Program-made: the position numbers and the translations under genes
The notes under the pieces: generated by a model
Told to the model about the DNA's origin: nothing
Databases searched by the model: none
Seen by the model: only the letters and a program-made list of their open reading frames with translations
Shown: one piece after another, positions 7,782 to 16,299 of the stretch
Position numbering within the stretch: the stretch's first letter is position 1
How the letters are laid out: each line of letters starts with the position of its first letter
Source of the DNA: an uncultured Mycoplasmatota bacterium
Lineage (GTDB): Bacteria; Bacillota_I; Bacilli_A; RF39; UBA660
DNA: 50,389 nucleotides
Assembly: GCA_947574255.1 (NCBI GenBank)
Contig: CANPJT010000004.1
Coordinates: 1 to 50,389, forward strand
Direction: 5' to 3'

Positions 7782-8534
7782 ATGGAAATAATTGGACCTT
7801 TACTAGTTTCTACCATTGCTGGTTTGTCAACAGTTTTTGGAGCTTTAATTGTTTTTTTAAAAATAAGAGAAGAATGTATTAATAAATTTATATCTATTTG
7901 TCTTAGTTTTTCTCTTGCTATAATGATAGGAATTAGTCTTACTGATTTAATTCCTAGTTCTTTAAGTGTTTTATTAAAAGCCAATTTAAATAAAGGATTA
8001 ATTATATCAATAATATCTTTTTTTACAGGAGTTTTTTCTATAAAATATTTAATTTCTAAGGTTTCTAAAATCAAAAAAAATACTAATAATTTATATAAAT
8101 TGGGTATTTTAAATATGATAGCTTTAATGCTTCATAATTTCCCAGAAGGAATAGCAACATTTCTAAGTTCATATCAGGATATTAGTGTTGGAATCCATTT
8201 AGGAATAGCGATAATGCTTCATAATATACCAGAAGGAATAAGTATAGCAGTACCTATATATTATGCTACCAAAAGTAAAAAAGAAGCTATAAAAAAGACT
8301 CTTATTTCAGGATTCGCTGAACCTTTAGGAGCCATTCTTGCTTTTGTATTATTTAAAAACTTTATTACAAATGAATTTATAAGCATAATTCTTTTATTAG
8401 TCGCTGGAATAATGATTGCTATTTCTATTGAAGAAATATTTCCTGAAACCTTAAAATATAAAGAAAATAAATCTATTATAAAAGGATTATTATTAGGAAT
8501 TGTTCTTATATTAGTTAATCATTTTTTCTTATAA
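7782..8534 (+). CDS. ZIP-family divalent metal transporter (ZupT-like)
   Basis: 250 residues with about eight predicted membrane segments. The paired signature motifs are HNFPEGIATF and HNIPEGISIAVPIYYA, which form the metal-binding site of the GufA/ZupT subfamily of ZIP transporters. These import zinc and sometimes Fe, Mn or Co across the cytoplasmic membrane. The ribosome site is weak (GGTGAT). It is followed 60 bases later by the amidotransferase gene on the same strand; no functional link is evident. Confidence 0.85.
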   Translation: MEIIGPLLVSTIAGLSTVFGALIVFLKIREECINKFISICLSFSLAIMIGISLTDLIPSSLSVLLKANLNKGLIISIISFFTGVFSIKYLISKVSKIKKNTNNLYKLGILNMIALMLHNFPEGIATFLSSYQDISVGIHLGIAIMLHNIPEGISIAVPIYYATKSKKEAIKKTLISGFAEPLGAILAFVLFKNFITNEFISIILLLVAGIMIAISIEEIFPETLKYKENKSIIKGLLLGIVLILVNHFFL

Positions 8535-8594
8535 AAAGTATGTATATTTTAAAAAGTTTTTTTATAATTTTTACGATAAAGAAAAGAGGAATAT

Positions 8595-9221
8595 ATGAAA
8601 AAGGTTGGCATTATTTTAAGAGACTATACAAGTAAAACTAATAATCCTATATTTGCTATTCGTGAGGATTTAATTTATTATTTGCAAAATTATAATATAG
8701 AATTAATATGTATTCCAGTTTGTTTTAAAAATAATCAAGAAATTGAGTTTAGAAGAGTAGAGAAGATTATAAATGAATGTCAAGGCATTATTTTACCTGG
8801 CGGAGAGAATTATTATGATATTGATTTAAAAATAGTTAAATATCTTTATAAACATAATATTCCGACATTAGGAATTTGTTTAGGAATGCAAATTATGGCA
8901 TTAAATTTTAATGGCCAAATTAATACTTTGCCCAATCAAAACCATCAAAAAAAAGAAAAATATGTTCATCAAATTAAAATAAAAGAAGATAGTTTATTAT
9001 ATCAAATATTGGAAACAAATTCTATTTTAGTAAACAGCCGTCATTCAGAATATATTGTTAATACAAATTTAAATATAGTAGCTATCTCAAATGATTTTGT
9101 AATTGAAGCTATAGAAGATCCGACTAAAAGTTTTTTTGTTGGAGTTCAATGGCATCCAGAAAGTTTATTTACTGACATTTATTCAAAAAAAATATTTGAT
9201 TATTTTATTCAAAAACTTTAA
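8595..9221 (+). CDS. Class I glutamine amidotransferase-like hydrolase (peptidase C26)
   Basis: 208 residues, single-domain GATase1 fold. The nucleophile elbow is GICLGMQ (Cys near residue 95), with the His-Glu pair in QWHPESLF near the C-terminus and PGGENYYD as the oxyanion region. Peptidase C26 members hydrolyse gamma-glutamyl compounds such as gamma-Glu-GABA (PuuD) or gamma-Glu amines. No polyamine genes are nearby, so the substrate is unknown. AAGAGGAATAT precedes the ATG. Confidence 0.8.
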   Translation: MKKVGIILRDYTSKTNNPIFAIREDLIYYLQNYNIELICIPVCFKNNQEIEFRRVEKIINECQGIILPGGENYYDIDLKIVKYLYKHNIPTLGICLGMQIMALNFNGQINTLPNQNHQKKEKYVHQIKIKEDSLLYQILETNSILVNSRHSEYIVNTNLNIVAISNDFVIEAIEDPTKSFFVGVQWHPESLFTDIYSKKIFDYFIQKL

Positions 9222-9656
9222 ATACTAGATACTTCAACTAATTTAAAAAGGAGAATAATAGTTTTAACGCTATTAGATATACAATTAAATTAGTTTAAAA
9301 TATCGGAGTTAACATAACATATATTATATGAAATTATATTTTGGCTAAGAATTAAGATTGTAATCTGTTTTTATTTTACAAATATAACAGTATTATTATC
9401 AAGGATTTTATATAAATAACTATAAGTAATTTAAACTTATTTTTGAAATTTATATTATATACAGATAAATTCTTTTTTAAGACATTGTTTTATATCATTA
9501 AAATCAACTAATTTAATTATTATGGTATTTTTTTATATTCATCTATTATTACATATAAATTTATTTATTAAAGAAATAGATTATCTATTATATATGAACT
9601 TAAAATTTAAAAATATAGACTCTTCTCTATTTTAAATTTAAAAAAAGGGGAGTAGT
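9222..9656. other. AT-rich intergenic region with nested inverted repeats
   Basis: 435 bases without a credible gene. AACTAATTTAA (from 9237) pairs with TTAAATTAGTT (ending near 9294) and encloses a shorter AATAATAG/CTATTA hairpin. A third copy of TCAACTAATTTA occurs near 9507. A further AT-only inverted repeat at about 9603-9641 could terminate the minus-strand radical SAM gene. Small reading frames here lack ribosome sites. Confidence 0.4.
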
Positions 9657-10463
9657 TTATTTTAATTTATGATAAAAATGGCAATTCTGACATAGTGGAT
9701 TAATTTTCTTATTATCATTAAATCCTTTTAACATATTAGTGTATGTTGGAGAATTAATTATATCATTTAAATCATCTTTAAATATATTTCCTAAAGGAAT
9801 ATGAGCATTATTATCTAAACAGCAGGGGATAATAGTTCCATCAACTAATATAGCAATATGATTTTTTAAAGCAAGACATCTGCCTACTTTATTTTTATTC
9901 CCCTCTCCTAGCCTTTTCTCTGGCCAATCAAACTCATCTTCATAAGAATAGAAAATATTATCTGCTAAAGTTTTAGTCTTGTCATCTTTATTTATTATAA
10001 CTGAATATTGTTTCTCTAAAATTTTTATAATATCATGACAATTATTTCGCCAAATTCGATAATTTATAAAAGTACCAATTTTAGATAATTGTTGGCATTT
10101 AAAAAAAAGATTTAAAAAATATTCATCATATGATACTTTATCTTGTTCTTTTAAAGAATGAAGAGAAATATTTATCTGTCTTATAGGAATATTGTCCAAA
10201 TTGTTAATTAGAAAACCATTAGTAGTAATGTTTACTTGAAAATTATTATTTTTAGCAATTTTAATAAATTCGTTTATTTTAGGATGTAGTAATGGCTCTC
10301 CCATTACATGTAAATATATGTATTTTGTATGGTCTTTTATTTTATTTAAAATTATTGTAAAATTTTCTATAGTCATAAATTCTTTTTTTCGATTATTTTT
10401 AGCACAGAAATTACAAGATAAATTACATGTATTAGTAATTTCTATATAAATTTTTTTATACAT
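9657..10463 (-). CDS. Radical SAM/SPASM domain protein
   Basis: 268 residues from the ATG at 10463. The CNLSCNFC cluster motif near the N-terminus binds the [4Fe-4S] used to cleave SAM, HVMGEPLLHP and ITTNGF follow in the TIM barrel, and the C-terminus is a compact SPASM-like domain (CLALKN, DGTIIPCC, CQNCHF) that would carry an auxiliary cluster. The family is common in anaerobic Firmicutes; most members lack a known substrate. It lies directly downstream of the XRE-type regulator. No precursor-peptide gene was found, so a RiPP role is not supported. A TTG start at 10499 that overlaps the regulator is possible, but the ATG follows a hairpin and fits family N-termini (YKKIYIEIT). Confidence 0.75.
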   Translation of the reverse strand: MYKKIYIEITNTCNLSCNFCAKNNRKKEFMTIENFTIILNKIKDHTKYIYLHVMGEPLLHPKINEFIKIAKNNNFQVNITTNGFLINNLDNIPIRQINISLHSLKEQDKVSYDEYFLNLFFKCQQLSKIGTFINYRIWRNNCHDIIKILEKQYSVIINKDDKTKTLADNIFYSYEDEFDWPEKRLGEGNKNKVGRCLALKNHIAILVDGTIIPCCLDNNAHIPLGNIFKDDLNDIINSPTYTNMLKGFNDNKKINPLCQNCHFYHKLK

Positions 10464-10470
10464 AATAAAA

Positions 10471-10490
10471 GAAAAGGTCTTAAACCTTTC
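10471..10490 (-). terminator. Weak hairpin between the regulator and the radical SAM gene
   Basis: On the minus strand AAAGGT and ACCTTT form a 6-bp stem over the regulator's stop codon, followed by TTCTTTT. It could partly terminate transcription or hide an AAGAAAGG ribosome site. The stem is short, so this is tentative. Confidence 0.35.
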
Positions 10491-11256
10491 TTGATTCAAT
10501 TTCAGCTATTTTTTCAATAATTTCTGCTGCATTTGCTTCATTCATTTCTGTATAGCCAAGTTCTTTTAAGGCCTGAATACGAATTGTATTCAATTGTTGG
10601 GTACGACTCAATTTTTCTTCATTTTTTTGTTCTATTTCTTGAACAAATCTCTTATGACTTTCAGCTAATTTACTGCGACTAGCTCCACCATTATTATAAA
10701 GCGTTAAAGCTGAATATAAAATTCCTTCAAATATAAATTGTTTATCTTCATTAAAACGATAGTCTTCTGGATTAGTAAATCCAGTTGTTTTTGACATATA
10801 TCCAAAAATATATTTTATTTCTGGAACATTATCTATTGATTGGACCATATGATATAAGTATTCAATAGCGTAATAGTTTTCAGTCTTTTTATTTTCATCT
10901 AATAACTTTTCTTTTAATAGATAAGTAATATCGGCTAATAAAGTTTGTTCTTCTTTGTTTAATCCTTTTAAATCAAAATAATTATCTAGATCACTTGTGG
11001 ATTTAACTCCTTGATTCAATCTTGATTCTACAGCCATTAAATAGTCAGTAGTTACTTTTAGTGATTTGATAGTTCCTTCATCACCATCATCTATATCTAA
11101 TAGTTTAAATAATAAAAGTTTCTTCTCTTTAGGCCATTTATTTAAATCGTCAAGTTCTAAATAATTATAAACCATTTGGCGAGAAACTCCTAAATATTTA
11201 GCTAATCTTACTTTTGAAATTCCTAATTCTTGTAATAGTTCATTCAACCTTCCCAT
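10480..11256 (-). CDS. XRE-type helix-turn-helix regulator
   Basis: 258 residues. The N-terminal ~55 residues form a Cro/CI-type HTH: LLQELGISKVRLAKYLGVSR with the recognition helix RQMVYNYL. The remaining ~200 residues are helical with no recognised enzyme or TPR signature and end in a charged coiled-coil-like tail (EIIEKIAEIESRKV). It has GAGAGGAG ahead of the ATG and a near-consensus promoter with repeated operator-like sequences overlapping the -35, suggesting autoregulation. The downstream radical SAM gene is probably co-transcribed. The ligand is unknown. Confidence 0.75.
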   Translation of the reverse strand: MGRLNELLQELGISKVRLAKYLGVSRQMVYNYLELDDLNKWPKEKKLLLFKLLDIDDGDEGTIKSLKVTTDYLMAVESRLNQGVKSTSDLDNYFDLKGLNKEEQTLLADITYLLKEKLLDENKKTENYYAIEYLYHMVQSIDNVPEIKYIFGYMSKTTGFTNPEDYRFNEDKQFIFEGILYSALTLYNNGGASRSKLAESHKRFVQEIEQKNEEKLSRTQQLNTIRIQALKELGYTEMNEANAAEIIEKIAEIESRKV

Positions 11257-11286
11257 GTTTTATCTCCTCTCGCATTTTACATTTAA

Positions 11287-11337
11287 ATTATATCATTTAA
11301 CACTTTTTTGTCAAGTGTAAACATATGTAAACGTTAT
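11287..11337 (-). promoter_or_regulatory. SigA promoter with operator-like repeats for the XRE regulator
   Basis: Minus strand: TTGACA (11314-11309), 16-base spacer, TATAAT (11292-11287). ACACTT and AAGTGT form an inverted repeat around the -35, and just upstream GTTTAC occurs twice with a 4-base spacer (GTTTACATATGTTTAC). This is a plausible autoregulatory operator overlapping the 3' end of mnmA. Confidence 0.75.
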
Positions 11338-12437
11338 AAATAAAAAAGTTTTTCTTTGTTTTTATAAACCTCTTTAATTATTCCACAACCTAAACATTCA
11401 TCTTCTAAATATAAAACACAAGCTTGACCAGGTGTAATAGCTTTAGCCTTTTTTGGATAACTAACTTTAATATTTTTATCAACTAAATATTCTAATTCTA
11501 CAAGAATATCTTCTCCCCGATATCTAAATTTAGCACTACATTTATTTGGTCTTTTATCACTAATAAAATTGACATCAGTGATTAAACAAGAATCGCTATA
11601 CAAATATTCACTATCTCCAAATGCTACATAAAGGATATTCTTTTTAACATCCTTTCCACAAACATAATGACGATCTTTATTCCCGCTTATTCCTACATTT
11701 CTTCTTTGCCCAATTGTATAATTCATTAATCCAGTATGAGTACCAATTTCTTCCATAGTTTTTACATCAACAATTTTTCCTGGGTTAGGTTTTAAATAGT
11801 TTTTAATAAACTCTTGATAATTTCTCTCTCCAATAAAACAAATACCTGTAGAGTCTTTTTTCTTAGCGACATTTAAATTTATGTCATCTGCTATTTTCCG
11901 AACCATTTCTTTGTTTAACTCACCTACTGGAAACAAAACATCTTTTAATTGTTCTTTACCAATCATTGCCAAAAAATAACTTTGATCCTTATTTTGATCT
12001 AAGCCTCGATATAGTTTATTATTTTTAGTTCGAGCATAATGACCTGTTGCTATAAAATCGGCTCCTAATTTTTTGGCTTCTTTTTTAAATAAATCAAATT
12101 TAATATATTTATTACATAAAAGATCAGGGTTAGGAGTTCTTCCTTTCTCTAATTCATCTAAAAAATATTTAAAAACATAGTCCCAATATTCTTTAATAAA
12201 ATTAACACGATGAAGAGGAATATTTAATATTTCACATGTTTTTAAAGCATCATTATAATCCGCTTCTTGAGGACAGATATGTTCATTTAAATTAGGATTA
12301 CCTGCAATGTCATTATTAACTAAACTATCCCAATTACGCATAAAAAGTCCTTCCACTTCATATCCTTCTTTTTTTAATAAATAAGCAGAAACCGCTGAGT
12401 CTACTCCTCCGCTCATTCCAACTATTACTTTTGCCAT
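11334..12437 (-). CDS. mnmA: tRNA-specific 2-thiouridylase
   Basis: 367 residues, full length. The PP-loop SGGVDSAVSAYLL is at residues 9-21. The first catalytic Cys is in NPDLLCN near residue 103 and the second in GICFIGERN near residue 200. The C-terminal beta-barrel carries the conserved TPGQACVLY. MnmA adenylates and thiolates U34 of the Lys, Glu and Gln tRNAs to s2U. AGGTGG precedes the ATG. The promoter of the next gene overlaps its stop. No cysteine desulfurase gene is adjacent. Confidence 0.93.
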   Translation of the reverse strand: MAKVIVGMSGGVDSAVSAYLLKKEGYEVEGLFMRNWDSLVNNDIAGNPNLNEHICPQEADYNDALKTCEILNIPLHRVNFIKEYWDYVFKYFLDELEKGRTPNPDLLCNKYIKFDLFKKEAKKLGADFIATGHYARTKNNKLYRGLDQNKDQSYFLAMIGKEQLKDVLFPVGELNKEMVRKIADDINLNVAKKKDSTGICFIGERNYQEFIKNYLKPNPGKIVDVKTMEEIGTHTGLMNYTIGQRRNVGISGNKDRHYVCGKDVKKNILYVAFGDSEYLYSDSCLITDVNFISDKRPNKCSAKFRYRGEDILVELEYLVDKNIKVSYPKKAKAITPGQACVLYLEDECLGCGIIKEVYKNKEKLFYL

Positions 12438-12471
12438 AATACCACCTAAACTTTTTTTATTATAACATTTT

Positions 12472-13038
12472 TTATCCGAAAATAAAAATTAACAGTTTAT
12501 TAAATAAGAAGTATATCATAAAATCGTTTAGAATAACTAAAAAACAAACTAAAAACATTTTTTTCAGAGAATTAAAAAAAATATTTTTTTTAGATTTAAA
12601 ATACATGAAATATTCTCTGGAAAATTTAATCGTAAATATAAATAAGCATCCTAAAAGTAACAAATATAATAATTTAATTGTCAAAAAATAAATACTAAAT
12701 ACTAACAAGGATTTTATTTTATAAAGAGAAGCAAATATAGGAATAATAAAACCTATTGAAATTCCTTCTATAAAAACTGTTATAATATTAATTAAAGACC
12801 CTAAAAAAATAAAAGAAGTTGCAATAATTATTAAAATAATACCTAAATGGATAAAGACATTTTTTACATCAAATATATTATGATTAAAAATTTTATCCAT
12901 TAATATAATATTTTTTCTAATACTTATGTCTTGATTATAATAAAATAATGCACCACTTATTAAACCAAAAACGAATATTATGATTAAAAATAAAGAAATA
13001 TTTTTATATTTTCTGATGCTTGTCCTACTCTTATTCAT
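12472..13038 (-). CDS. SpoIIM-like integral membrane protein
   Basis: 188 residues from the ATG at 13038; the GTG at 13047 overlaps the GGGTGAT ribosome site. About five membrane segments are predicted. Layout and motifs (FGLISGALFYY near the first segment, then VFIEGISIGFIIPIF) resemble the SpoIIM/DUF95 family, in which a conserved Gly-rich G-x-S-x-GF segment follows the third helix. SpoIIM is part of the SpoIIDMP engulfment complex in spore formers, but relatives also occur in organisms that do not sporulate, and no other sporulation gene is clear in this window. Function is therefore uncertain. Confidence 0.55.
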   Translation of the reverse strand: MNKSRTSIRKYKNISLFLIIIFVFGLISGALFYYNQDISIRKNIILMDKIFNHNIFDVKNVFIHLGIILIIIATSFIFLGSLINIITVFIEGISIGFIIPIFASLYKIKSLLVFSIYFLTIKLLYLLLLGCLFIFTIKFSREYFMYFKSKKNIFFNSLKKMFLVCFLVILNDFMIYFLFNKLLIFIFG

Positions 13039-13112
13039 TATAATCACCCACTAAATAATATTTACTTCGTTACAAAAATATGTTAAATTTAATTATATTA
13101 GAGGTGAAATAC

Positions 13113-13214
13113 ATGAAAAAAAGAACTAGAAAAATTATTGTTTGGATTATGCTTCTATTAATGGTTGGAAGTTTTTTTGCAACAATTATTGGATATATTT
13201 TAGCGGCACGTTAA
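13113..13214 (+). CDS. DUF4044-type single-span micro-protein
   Basis: 33 residues: a basic start MKKRTRKII, one membrane segment (VWIMLLLMVGSFFATIIGYIL) and a short AAR tail. GAGGTG lies 6 bases before the ATG. Size and pattern match the DUF4044 micro-proteins of Firmicutes, whose function is unknown. It is transcribed away from the SpoIIM-like gene. The length is too short for a domain search to be decisive. Confidence 0.65.
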   Translation: MKKRTRKIIVWIMLLLMVGSFFATIIGYILAAR

Positions 13215-13290
13215 AACATTGCAGTTAAAATAAAAATAAAGTATTTCAAAATATAAGAGAAATTTTAGAAAATGTTAGGAAATGTAAATA

Positions 13291-13587
13291 ATGACTGAGT
13301 ATAATGAATTATTTAAAAATTATTCTAAATTAGGGTTAGATGAAAAGAGGAATAAGTATAGTGAAGAAATGAATAAAATAGCACTATTGATCAAATCTTT
13401 TTTTAATCAAAGAAATTTAGAACTATTTGATATGCCCTATAATTATAAAATTGGGGAGGATAAAATAATTACTGAATCCGATTTATTAAATATTAATTTT
13501 AGAGATATCTATATATTAAAAACTGAATTACTATTACTTTTTAATTGTATTAATGAAGATAGAAAGCAAGGTATAATAAATGATTGA
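13291..13587 (+). CDS. Uncharacterised 98-residue protein, partner of the next gene
   Basis: A small soluble, charged and mostly helical protein with no motif I recognise; it includes MNKIALLIKSFFNQ and ILKTELLLLFNC. Its stop overlaps the next start by 8 bases, so the two products are probably made in similar amounts and may interact. AGGAAA lies 10 bases before the ATG. Confidence 0.6.
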   Translation: MTEYNELFKNYSKLGLDEKRNKYSEEMNKIALLIKSFFNQRNLELFDMPYNYKIGEDKIITESDLLNINFRDIYILKTELLLLFNCINEDRKQGIIND

Positions 13588-14575
13588 ATATATAGAAAGA
13601 ATTAAAAGCAAATATGGATATAATGATGAACTATTAGAGTTTTTAAGTCAATTAATTGCTGTTTTAATTAAATATTATGGTGAAACATATAAGGATATTA
13701 TACTTATGGCTTTGCAAAATTGTGAAATACATATTCAAAGTAAAGATGAAAATACAGAAAATTTTTTAAATTCTTATTTTGATGATAATAAAAAATGGGA
13801 AATTCCACATCTCGGAGGAGCTTTTCATTATACTAAAATTAAAGTAATAGATAATCAAGTTATATCTAAATCTATTATTTATATAAGAACAATCCACCTT
13901 TTTTCATATATCCCATTTGATTTCAATGATGATAAGGATATTCTTACTTTAATTCACGAAATATGTCATGCAATCAAGGAATATGGTAAATTAAAATTAA
14001 AAAAAGGGAAAATTATTAATTCATCAGGACTTATAAAATATACTTATTCATATACTAAAGAAACTGGGGTTGTTTTAGAAAAATGTGATATGAAAGGAAT
14101 TGAAGAAGCTTTAAATACAGTTGAAGAAAAACAAATATTTGAAATGATGACTGGTAGAAAAGCAAAAAATAAAACTGGATATAATAATGCGGCTTATTAC
14201 GCTGAAAGATTATTAAAACATAAAGATCTTGCAAAAATATTAAAGAACTCACAATTTAGTGGTGATGACAGTTGGATTCAATATCTTGGTGATGAACAAA
14301 GTAAAATATTGATAGATAATTTTGATACGTTAGTAAATTCAATGTATGTTTCTATAAGAGATATCCTTAATAAGGAAAAAAGAGAGATGTTATATCAAAA
14401 AAAGAAAATAGCAGAAGATGTCTTAGATGATTTTATAAATAATTATTGTTCTAAAGAAGATGTAGAAGCATTTACTCAGTCATTAGATATCGCTGATAAA
14501 AAAACAGTTGAAATGATACAACAATTGCCACTAATAAAAAAAGAGGATGATATTTCATCATCAATAAAAAGATAA
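13580..14575 (+). CDS. HExxH metallopeptidase-like protein, uncharacterised
   Basis: 331 residues, no signal peptide. ILTLIHEICHAIKEYG near residue 128 is a zinc-binding HExxH helix, and GIEEALNTVEEKQ about 48 residues later supplies a candidate third-ligand Glu. The segment between (NSSGLIKYTYSY) resembles the Gly-turn and beta strands of minimal gluzincins. The C-terminal third is charged and helical. The family is not one I can name. Overlap with the 98-residue gene suggests a two-gene unit, for example protease plus inhibitor or chaperone, but this is inference. A strong terminator follows at 14695. Confidence 0.55.
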   Translation: MIEYIERIKSKYGYNDELLEFLSQLIAVLIKYYGETYKDIILMALQNCEIHIQSKDENTENFLNSYFDDNKKWEIPHLGGAFHYTKIKVIDNQVISKSIIYIRTIHLFSYIPFDFNDDKDILTLIHEICHAIKEYGKLKLKKGKIINSSGLIKYTYSYTKETGVVLEKCDMKGIEEALNTVEEKQIFEMMTGRKAKNKTGYNNAAYYAERLLKHKDLAKILKNSQFSGDDSWIQYLGDEQSKILIDNFDTLVNSMYVSIRDILNKEKREMLYQKKKIAEDVLDDFINNYCSKEDVEAFTQSLDIADKKTVEMIQQLPLIKKEDDISSSIKR

Positions 14576-14694
14576 AATAAAAACTGAAGTTATTTTATGA
14601 AAAAATGTTAATAAAAATTAATATTATATAGTTTTTTTAAAATTTATAAAGTGATCATTTTACTTGTTCTATTCTTTATCTGAACTATAACATT

Positions 14695-14721
14695 AAACCT
14701 ATAAAAAAATAGGTTTTTTTC
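14695..14721 (+). terminator. Intrinsic terminator after the two-gene metallopeptidase unit
   Basis: AAACCTAT (14695-14702) pairs with ATAGGTTT (14709-14716), and more Ts follow to about 14720. Confidence 0.8.
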
Positions 14722-14780
14722 TTGTAAGATTTATAATCTTATTATATAATATTGTAGAGTAAGAAGGTATGGGTGACATT

Positions 14781-16247
14781 ATGTTCAAAGAATTTGATTA
14801 CGAAAAATTGCCAGTTGTAGATATAGTTAATGAGATTATTTCAGATGCTGCTAAGAAAAATGCAAGTGATATTCATTTTGACCCTACTCCTACTATATTA
14901 AAGGTTCGTATTCGTGTTGATGGAGAATTAATTGATTATGCTAATGTTCCTGAAACTATTAAAAATCCGTTAATTACAAGAATTAAAATTATTTCAGGTA
15001 TGAATATAACTGAGTCACGTTTGCCGCAAGATGGTGCTATTAAAAATGTTGTTGATGGAGCTGATATTGATTTACGTGTCTCTACTCTTCCAATAGTATA
15101 TGGCGAAAAAGTAGTTATTCGTATTCTTGATTATAGTATGAGTACAGATGGTCTTGAGTCTTTAGGTTTTTCTCCTAAGAACTATGAAAAAGTAAAAAAA
15201 ATGATTGAAACTCCTAATGGAATTATATTAATTACAGGAGCTACGGGGACAGGGAAATCTACTACTGTATATTCAATGCTTCAAATCTTAAATACTTCTG
15301 AGCGTAATATTATTACTGTTGAAGACCCAGTAGAAATGAAACTTAATGGAATTAATCAAGTTCAAACAATGAGTGAAATTGGCTTAACTTTTGCTAATGC
15401 TTTACGAAGTATTTTAAGACAAGACCCAGATGTTATAATGATTGGAGAAATTCGTGATGATGAAACAGCTAGAATTGCAGTTAGAGCCTCAATTACTGGG
15501 CATTTAGTTTTATCAACAATTCATACTAATAACTCGTTAAATACTATTGAAAGACTTTTAGATATGGATGTTGAACGTTATTTGCTTGGTTCTGCCTTAG
15601 AAGGAGTTATAAGCCAACGTTTAGTAAAAAAATTATGCCCTACTTGTCGTACTTCTAGAGCTGCTACTGAATATGAAAAGAATGTTTTTAAAGAAGTTTT
15701 AGGAATGGATATAACACAAATTTATACTCCAGTTGGCTGTGATGAGTGTTTTAATGGCTATAAAGGCCGTATTGCTGTTCAAGAGGTATTAAGTATTGAT
15801 CAAGTAATTAGAGACGCTATAACTAATAATTATCAAAAAGATGAATTGCGAAAATTGGTTTATGCCAAAGATTCGACAGCTACACTTCTTGAAGATGGTT
15901 TATTAAAGGTTGTTGAAGGTTTAACTAGTTTTGAAGAAATATTAAGAGTTATTGATATTGAAGATGATTTAGGATCAGAAGATACAACTATTAAAAATGC
16001 ATTAATAGGGAAAAATGTTAATCCTAATATTACAAATACTATTGTTAATCAAACTAACCAAGTTCAAAATCAAGCTGGTGTTATCCCTACAACTAAGGAA
16101 AATCAATCAATAGTTAATAATTCTATATCTGATCAGCCAAATAATATTAATCAACCACAAACTCCACCACCTGTTAATTCAAATGCTTTGGAATTAGAAT
16201 CAGTTAAAATAGAAAGTCTTGGAGCTCCAGGAATTGATATATTATAA
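14781..16247 (+). CDS. GspE/PilB/ComGA-type secretion ATPase
   Basis: About 488 residues. SDIHFDP begins the N-terminal domain, Walker A GATGTGKS is at residues 153-160, the Asp box/Walker B DPDVIMIGEIRD is near residue 225, and the His box is STIHTNN. A zinc motif CPTC...CDEC follows. The ATPase powers assembly of type IV or competence pili at the inner face of the membrane. It has no MshEN domain, as in ComGA, and carries a ~70-residue Asn/Gln/Pro-rich tail after the ATPase core that ComGA lacks. ATG 14769 lies only 1 base from AAGAAGG, so ATG 14781 is preferred. Its partners PilC and the prepilin peptidase are on the opposite strand 0.7 kb away. Confidence 0.85.
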   Translation: MFKEFDYEKLPVVDIVNEIISDAAKKNASDIHFDPTPTILKVRIRVDGELIDYANVPETIKNPLITRIKIISGMNITESRLPQDGAIKNVVDGADIDLRVSTLPIVYGEKVVIRILDYSMSTDGLESLGFSPKNYEKVKKMIETPNGIILITGATGTGKSTTVYSMLQILNTSERNIITVEDPVEMKLNGINQVQTMSEIGLTFANALRSILRQDPDVIMIGEIRDDETARIAVRASITGHLVLSTIHTNNSLNTIERLLDMDVERYLLGSALEGVISQRLVKKLCPTCRTSRAATEYEKNVFKEVLGMDITQIYTPVGCDECFNGYKGRIAVQEVLSIDQVIRDAITNNYQKDELRKLVYAKDSTATLLEDGLLKVVEGLTSFEEILRVIDIEDDLGSEDTTIKNALIGKNVNPNITNTIVNQTNQVQNQAGVIPTTKENQSIVNNSISDQPNNINQPQTPPPVNSNALELESVKIESLGAPGIDIL

Positions 16248-16290
16248 AAAGGATTAAAACCTATAATTTATAGGAGATAGTCCTTTTTAT
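16247..16290 (+). terminator. Intrinsic terminator after the pilus ATPase
   Basis: A two-part stem: outer AAGGA/TCCTT and inner CCTATAA/TTATAGG, followed by TTTTTATTTTTT. Confidence 0.75.
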
Positions 16291-16299
16291 TTTTTCTAA

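Noticed and set aside
9527-9643. 37-codon frame in the 9.2-9.7 kb gap
   Set aside because: No ribosome site and only AT-driven hydrophobic composition.
9657-11256. RiPP biosynthesis cluster built on the radical SAM enzyme
   Set aside because: No small precursor gene, no transporter or protease and no leader-binding domain seen nearby.
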